From Nibribacter ruber (lineage in GTDB: Bacteria > Bacteroidota > Bacteroidia > Cytophagales > Hymenobacteraceae): DNA of 64,000 nucleotides. The DNA is taken from positions 4,215,001-4,279,000 of the forward strand of contig NZ_CP047897.1 of NCBI RefSeq assembly GCF_009913235.1, read 5' to 3'. Shown here piece by piece: positions 60,401 to 64,000 of this stretch. Both the position numbers and the translations under genes were made by a program. The first letter of the stretch is position 1, and each line of letters begins with the position of its first letter. A model generated the notes under the pieces. The model saw only the letters and a program-made list of their open reading frames with translations. It was not told the DNA's origin and made no database searches.

Positions 60401-62454
60401 AGGGCTACCTGAAGGGCGTGCACGACCAGGACGCAGCCCTGATCCTGACCTCACTGGTGCGCCTGTTCAAGACGGCAGACCTGCTCCGCTACACCGCCAC
60501 TAATCGCGCGCTGGCCCGTTGTTTTTGGGCTGTTTTCCTGAAAGAAGGCCAAAAACAGCTGTTCCATCACCAGCTTAAAGGCGTAAGCGCCATCTTACAG
60601 GTGTTCCCAGAAACGCATCAGTTTGACAACATCAAGGCAGATCTGCAGCGTGAGCTTAAGGTATTCCAGCAGGAGAGTGGTTTGTTGCCAGAGGCTGATC
60701 CATTAGCCGCTGGCGAGTACCTGTTCTTTGAACTCACCCGCAACGACCAGTTCATCTCCAGCGCTCAGGCCGCCGAATTGGTGCAGAACTTCCAGCAGTA
60801 CCTTTCTGAGAAAAAGGCGTGGACCATGTTTGAAGCATCAGTCTCGGCTTTGGAAGAAAACAAAGTTGAGCAGCTGGAACTGTTGCAACATTGGCTCAAG
60901 GCGTACCTGTCGCAGGCAAATCTGGCAGCAGATATTGAATATGTACCAGAGGCAGCCGTGCTCTTATTTTTACAAGACCTGAAGCCCAAGCAAGTGGTGC
61001 ACGCCCACCTACGTGAGGTCTTGGCAGGCATGCAGGGCACGCACCCGCTGTTGCAGGAGCAAAAGTATCAATTGCACTTCCACGGGTTCCAGCAGAAACT
61101 ACATGGCTATGAGGAGCAGGTGGTGAGCCAGTTTAAGGCGTTCCATGCGCTTAAGCACCAGATGACCGCCGCCTTTGAAGAGGAGTTGCGGTTGCAGGAG
61201 TTCAAGCCGCGGGTCATGTCTTCCTTCGTCCGGAATAAGTTGATTGACCAGGTGTACCTGCCGCTCATTGGCGCCAACCTGGCCAAGCAGATGGGCACCG
61301 CCGGTGAAACCAAACGCACCGATCTCATGGGCATGCTGCTATTGCTGTCGCCGCCGGGTTATGGCAAGACCACGCTCATGGAGTACATCGCCAACCGCTT
61401 GGGCATCATCTTCATGAAGATTAACGGACCGGCCATCGGGCACCAGGTCACCGCGCTGGACCCTACGGAGGCTCCCAACGCCGCCGCCCGCGAAGAGCTG
61501 GAAAAGCTGAACCTTTCTTTTGAGATGGGCGACAACGTCATGATCTACCTGGACGACATTCAGCACTGTAATCCTGAATTCCTGCAGAAGTTTATCTCGC
61601 TCTGCGATGCCCAGCGCAAGATTGAGGGCGTATACAAAGGCCGCAGCCGAACTTATGACTTCCGGGGGAAGAAAGTGTGCGTGGTCATGGCAGGAAACCC
61701 CTACACCGAGACGGGTGACAAGTTCCGGATCCCTGACATGCTAGCCAACCGCGCCGATATTTACAACCTGGGCGACATCATTGGGGATACCGAGGACGTG
61801 TTCAAGCTGAGCTATCTGGAAAACTCACTTACCTCCAATACCGTGCTGGCAAAGCTGGCAGCCAAAAGCCAGAAAGACGTGTACGCGCTGGTGCAACTGG
61901 CCCAGACCGGCAGCAATGAAGGCATGGAACTGGAAGCAAGCCACACCGCCGAGAAAATCAACGAGTACGTGGCCGTCCTGAAAAAGCTTCTGCATGTGCG
62001 CGACGTCCTGTTGAAGGTGAACCTGGAGTATATCCGGTCGGCGGCCCAAGCCGATGAGTACCGCACTGAGCCTCCGTTCAAACTGCAGGGATCGTACCGC
62101 AACATGAACAAGCTGGCAGAGAAGATCATGCCCATCATGAATGAGGCCGAACTGCACACCCTCATCTTGTCGCATTACCAATCAGAGTCCCAGACCCTGA
62201 CCACGGGCGCCGAGGCCAATATGCTCAAGTTCAAGCAGCTCATCGGGGTAGCCACGCCAGAGGAAACCCAGCGTTGGGAAGACATCAAAACCGCCTTCGT
62301 CAGAAACAACAAGCTCAAAGGATTCGGGGATGGCAACCAGGTAGGGCAGGTGCTGGCGCAGATGGAGAACATCTCTGACGGCCTTTCTGGAATTAAGCAG
62401 GTGCTGGGAGAGAGGCAGGTTCTGACCACTCCGCCAACCCCTCTGTCAAATTGA
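57469..62454 (+). CDS. Giant DUF3686-AAA ATPase (annotated DNA repair ATPase family)
   Basis: A 1661-residue soluble protein. The N-terminal ~500 residues match DUF3686 (PWDMVPVGEQLLFGYNVHLG, PFKSFDNGLQ-type strands), followed by long coiled coils (~500-880), a mixed central region and a C-terminal AAA domain. Walker A is PPGYGKTTLMEYI (~residue 1296) and Walker B MIYLDDIQHCN (~1357). Database names call it a DNA repair ATPase, but biochemistry is lacking. A palindrome copy lies in frame at 60520-60557 and codes for CFWAVFLKEGQKQ (residues 1018-1030). It probably works with the PspA/flotillin genes upstream (inference). Confidence 0.87.
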   Translation: MSTVTPDTNTPTSNAPVQLEGGTYEILRNRLAKSGGELRGLLDQLNQERKEVFGAIETKLLTTERVTTEHNCVPWDMVPVGEQLLFGYNVHLGLKTDVELSDVFSVYLYQNHTFQQQGLELINHAEFLDEFQKLYKYYKNTQFVKFAVQGVHLFMVFRIGKGVNDIKTFKWALQAGKITYLDNRSDHEYSFPNQHDFAWKRVAREAHRPGKHPHISIEDKVFVETIGGDLTIKVEDNTDTGQGIYSEPVEDKDQTLDDSELYYALIGNLILLKIKPYRENNYRYIVYNAKLKEARRIDALQDCCVFLPEDQGIIYAYGYYLQTGEFKSFDNGLQEMLFEKRIASPNGEDFLYVFYNKQTGVYLLLSYNLITQKIESPIICHGYAIYENGELCYFRADEEPKKHHALQIWQTPYIGSNYTIPVTKESFLYKIGNKEIVRAMAECTEILTLVHKEDSYDNLYLDLIKLTSDLLDSYHWLGKKETFALAQPLTAIRQTATAAVEEFEKVISIRKNTQTQVETVLGTADALLAKLKLQSAGHINEYVKALADVRSVRGEVISLKELRYADLVRIEQYEAQLQSFSQELANQTVDFLLKPDALAPYQLRVSDITASIDKIAKVVEADATDKEIAAVSTELEMLIEIVSNLKMEDATQTTRIVDAISTIYASFNKTKATLKRKRQELLSSEGQAEFNAQIKLISQSVINFLDVCDTPQKCEEYLTKLMVQLEELEGRFSEFDAFLEIIADKREEIYSAFESKKAALQEARNKRATTLQQAADRILKAVQSRLGKLGTVAEINGYFASDLMMEKVRTTVDELLAMGDTVKADAIQSRLKTLREDAVRQLKDKSELFVEGQNVLKFGTHHFTVNTQPLELSIVHRDEAMYYHLTGTSFFEKIIDERFLSFRPVWEQSLVSENNQVYRAEYLAFQILQAAQQAKNIAAPADGQEGTLQLLTLDQLHTLSSGELLEYVQKFMASRFNEGYLKGVHDQDAALILTSLVRLFKTADLLRYTATNRALARCFWAVFLKEGQKQLFHHQLKGVSAILQVFPETHQFDNIKADLQRELKVFQQESGLLPEADPLAAGEYLFFELTRNDQFISSAQAAELVQNFQQYLSEKKAWTMFEASVSALEENKVEQLELLQHWLKAYLSQANLAADIEYVPEAAVLLFLQDLKPKQVVHAHLREVLAGMQGTHPLLQEQKYQLHFHGFQQKLHGYEEQVVSQFKAFHALKHQMTAAFEEELRLQEFKPRVMSSFVRNKLIDQVYLPLIGANLAKQMGTAGETKRTDLMGMLLLLSPPGYGKTTLMEYIANRLGIIFMKINGPAIGHQVTALDPTEAPNAAAREELEKLNLSFEMGDNVMIYLDDIQHCNPEFLQKFISLCDAQRKIEGVYKGRSRTYDFRGKKVCVVMAGNPYTETGDKFRIPDMLANRADIYNLGDIIGDTEDVFKLSYLENSLTSNTVLAKLAAKSQKDVYALVQLAQTGSNEGMELEASHTAEKINEYVAVLKKLLHVRDVLLKVNLEYIRSAAQADEYRTEPPFKLQGSYRNMNKLAEKIMPIMNEAELHTLILSHYQSESQTLTTGAEANMLKFKQLIGVATPEETQRWEDIKTAFVRNNKLKGFGDGNQVGQVLAQMENISDGLSGIKQVLGERQVLTTPPTPLSN
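60520..60557. repeat. 38-bp dispersed palindrome, copy 24 (inside the AAA ATPase ORF)
   Basis: TGTTTTTGGGCTGTTTTC, then CT, then a right arm ending GGCCAAAAACA. It is in frame and codes for 13 residues with no stop. All other copies are intergenic. Confidence 0.8.
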
Positions 62455-62473
62455 TAGCCGAATCCTAAAAAGT

Positions 62474-62511
62474 CGTTTTTGAGCTGTTTTACCCAAAACT
62501 GCCCAAAAACG
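62474..62511. repeat. 38-bp dispersed palindrome, copy 25 (extended to 48 bp)
   Basis: Flanks AAAGT and ACTTT lengthen the stem to 62469-62516. It lies 19 bp after the AAA stop. Confidence 0.85.
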
Positions 62512-62555
62512 ACTTTAGTCAACATTAAGCGATTATCCACCTAGTCTTAACCTGA

Positions 62556-62969
62556 ATGGCCCAGTTTCATCATACATTTTCAGACCCGTTCAGCTCAGAG
62601 GAAGTGGATTTGGGTTACGTAGACGGTGGCCAGCTCAAGCAGGTTTTCCGGGAATTTGCGTGGGAGGAGTGGCTTCAGAAGATGGAAGACTCTGCCATTG
62701 ATGATTTTCATTTTTCGCCCACCTTGAATGTTTTTCAAAAAGAGCAGAAGCGGGAAATGCTGCTGTCTGCCCTAAAAGACAAGGGGAAGCTTATTTTCTA
62801 TGTGTCTTACCGGCGGCCGCAAAAGGTGAAAAGGCTGTTCGGGCTCATGGAAAGGTTTGAGGAGAAATACACCACTGAGGTATTAGACCAAACCAAAGAG
62901 CAAGCCGCCCAACTGCTTCAGGCATTCATAGAGGGAGACGCAGCCTACCTGAATGAAAAAGTAAAGTAA
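62556..62969 (+). CDS. Hypothetical protein after the DUF3686-AAA ATPase
   Basis: A 137-residue soluble protein with aromatic and acidic residues in the first half (FHHTFSDPFSSEEVDLGYVDGG, FREFAWEEWLQKM) and a helical second half. No family recognised. It is 101 bp after the AAA gene with a palindrome copy between, reads the same way and may be the last gene of the membrane-stress cluster. Confidence 0.6.
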   Translation: MAQFHHTFSDPFSSEEVDLGYVDGGQLKQVFREFAWEEWLQKMEDSAIDDFHFSPTLNVFQKEQKREMLLSALKDKGKLIFYVSYRRPQKVKRLFGLMERFEEKYTTEVLDQTKEQAAQLLQAFIEGDAAYLNEKVK

Positions 62970-63142
62970 ACGCGGCACATTAGCTCCTTTGGCTATTTTT
63001 GGTGAGAATACACAGGCGGTAAGAGAAAGAGCGGTGCCCTTTCCGGGAGGGAGTCTACTTCTTGGTTAGGGGGACTTTCCAGATACCCAGCCTTTCCTTA
63101 ACTTACCCGCTCTATCGGATCATATCCTTCACCTACAAAGCC

Positions 63143-63649
63143 ATGGACTTAAATCAAATATTGTTGCAAGAGTTTACCCGCGAAGCCAAAAGCACCCGCC
63201 GAATGCTGGAACGGGTGCCGGACGAAAAGTTGGACTGGCAGCCGCACGCCAAAAGCTTTTCCCTGGGTAAACTGGCCGCCCACGTGGCAGAAATCCCCAG
63301 TATGTTCATCAGCAATGTTCTGCAAACCGAGGAGACAGACTTTGTCAAGCAGAAATTCAAGCCCTTTCACGCAAGCACCACCCAGGAACTTGTAGACTTC
63401 CATGACCAGGTGGTGGCCCAGGTCACCGAGGCCCTCACCCAAGCCTCAGCTGAGGAGTTTGGCAAGACCTGGACGTTGCGGCACGGAGAGAACGTGATCA
63501 TGGCCATGCCCAAGGCGGCCGTCATCAGATCCGTGGCCATGAACCACCTTATCCATCACCGCGGGCAGCTGTCTGTGTACTTGCGTCTGCTGGACGTTCC
63601 GGTGCCGGGCATGTACGGCCCCACCGCCGATGAGGCCTTTGCTGGCTAA
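63143..63649 (+). CDS. DinB family protein
   Basis: A 168-residue helical protein of the DinB/YfiT-like four-helix bundle, metal-binding enzymes acting on thiols or nucleophiles such as bacillithiol. The likely metal histidines are in KLAAHVAEIPSMF and the C-terminal MNHLIHHRGQLSVYLRLL. The ATG at 63143 is chosen over 63062 because DinB proteins start near DLNQILLQEF. The substrate is unknown. Confidence 0.85.
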   Translation: MDLNQILLQEFTREAKSTRRMLERVPDEKLDWQPHAKSFSLGKLAAHVAEIPSMFISNVLQTEETDFVKQKFKPFHASTTQELVDFHDQVVAQVTEALTQASAEEFGKTWTLRHGENVIMAMPKAAVIRSVAMNHLIHHRGQLSVYLRLLDVPVPGMYGPTADEAFAG

Positions 63650-63675
63650 CTGTTCACCCACTTTTACCAAAGTCC

Positions 63676-63713
63676 CGTTTTTAGCTTCTTTTCTGAGAAA
63701 TAGGCTAAAAACG
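63676..63713. repeat. 38-bp dispersed palindrome, copy 26
   Basis: Lies 26 bp after the DinB stop; two extra C/G pairs on each side lengthen it to 42 bp. Confidence 0.85.
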
Positions 63714-63857
63714 GGTTTTGTGTTTTCCCTCCTTGCCCCAAAGGGCCTTCATTGCGCTTAGAACAGGCAAACTTTTGTGAGACTGTTGAAAAATTTCCTC
63801 CATCCGGCAAAACCCAACCTGCTAGAAAGTCCGTATTTCTACCATGACTTAAACATG

Positions 63858-63895
63858 CGTTTTTTGCTGGTTTTAAGGGAAACAGGCTATAAACG
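63858..63895. repeat. 38-bp dispersed palindrome, copy 27 (degenerate)
   Basis: Keeps CGTTTTTTG and AACAGGC...AAACG with mismatches. It is 145 bp after copy 26 and not next to a called gene. Confidence 0.6.
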
Positions 63896-64000
63896 GTAAT
63901 CTTTAGAAGGAAAAGATGCCGGAGTCTGGTCCCGGTTGAATTAAAACTCGCGTAGAAAACGTTACCTTTAAAGTCAGTTATAGATATAAATTTGTGCCGA

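Larger units (their letters stand above)
63650..64000. other. Intergenic end of the window
   Basis: About 350 bp with two palindrome copies (63676 and 63858) and a TACCTTTA promoter-like box near 63963 that could serve a gene beyond the window. No ORF is called. Confidence 0.5.

Noticed and set aside
125-63895. Calling every 38-bp palindrome an intrinsic terminator
   Set aside because: Both strands end in an A-run, not a U-run, and several copies lie in divergent regions, within a gene, or after a real terminator.
1-64000. CRISPR array or mobile element
   Set aside because: No regularly spaced direct repeats with unique spacers, no transposase, integrase or prophage genes were found; the palindromes are irregularly spaced.

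Overview
The window comes from a Bacteroidota chromosome, most likely Cytophagales family Hymenobacteraceae (a Rufibacter- or Pontibacter-like organism). The grounds are a PorP/SprF protein beside a giant adhesin with a type IX secretion (T9SS) C-terminal sorting domain, a TonB-dependent transporter of the OMP_b-brl_3 type, a ccoG-ccoH-SafE cluster, many small lipoproteins, TAnnTTTG-like -7 promoter boxes and weak Shine-Dalgarno signals. The genus is inferred. I found no rRNA, tRNA, insertion sequence, prophage or CRISPR array.

Layout. 1-4.2 kb: end of a cbb3 oxidase cluster (probable ccoP tail, ccoG, ccoH, SafE-type membrane protein) and a universal stress protein. 4.2-15.7 kb: mostly minus-strand housekeeping and envelope genes (DUF5655 protein, signal peptidase I, L,D-transpeptidase-like protein, a short DUF1456 protein, TonB-dependent transporter, YciI-like protein, DUF2628 protein, SWIM/SNF2 helicase, HD protein). 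15.4-24.8 kb: small secreted proteins, then PorP and a ~2130-residue T9SS adhesin. 25-31.5 kb: a candidate small RNA, a zinc-ribbon protein, two disordered proteins, a lipoprotein-SCO-cytochrome c operon, a Thr/Gly lipoprotein and a PA0069-type radical SAM protein. 31.5-36 kb: an EEP-family membrane protein, a 1 kb structured non-coding tract, a cation diffusion facilitator and tiny ORFs. 36-50.3 kb: signalling genes (LuxR-type response regulator, STAS proteins, six-PAS histidine kinase, CheB-CheR-PAS fusion, separate CheB) mixed with NhaA, a small winged-helix protein, isoaspartyl peptidase and a PLD-type hydrolase. 50.3-63 kb: an XRE regulator and a co-directional membrane-stress cluster (YbjN-like protein, PspA, YqiJ, flotillin YqiK, coiled-coil membrane protein, giant DUF3686-AAA ATPase, small unknown protein). 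The window ends with a DinB-family protein.

The most striking non-genic signal is a 38-bp palindrome present in 27 copies, about one per 2.4 kb. Its left arm is CGTTTTTGGCCTGTTTTC, its right arm is the reverse complement, and 2 bases separate them. Most copies lie within 100 bp downstream of a stop codon. Arm changes are often compensatory, several copies carry locus-specific flanks that lengthen the hairpin perfectly, and one copy lies in frame inside the DUF3686-AAA ATPase gene. Because both RNA strands end in an A-run rather than a U-run, these are not ordinary intrinsic terminators; they resemble a REP-type family.

The best candidate for an under-described protein system is the PspA/YqiJ/flotillin/AAA cluster at 51.6-63.0 kb. 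It pairs an ESCRT-III-like membrane remodeller with a large AAA ATPase and a flotillin scaffold. Its role in envelope stress or defence is inference.
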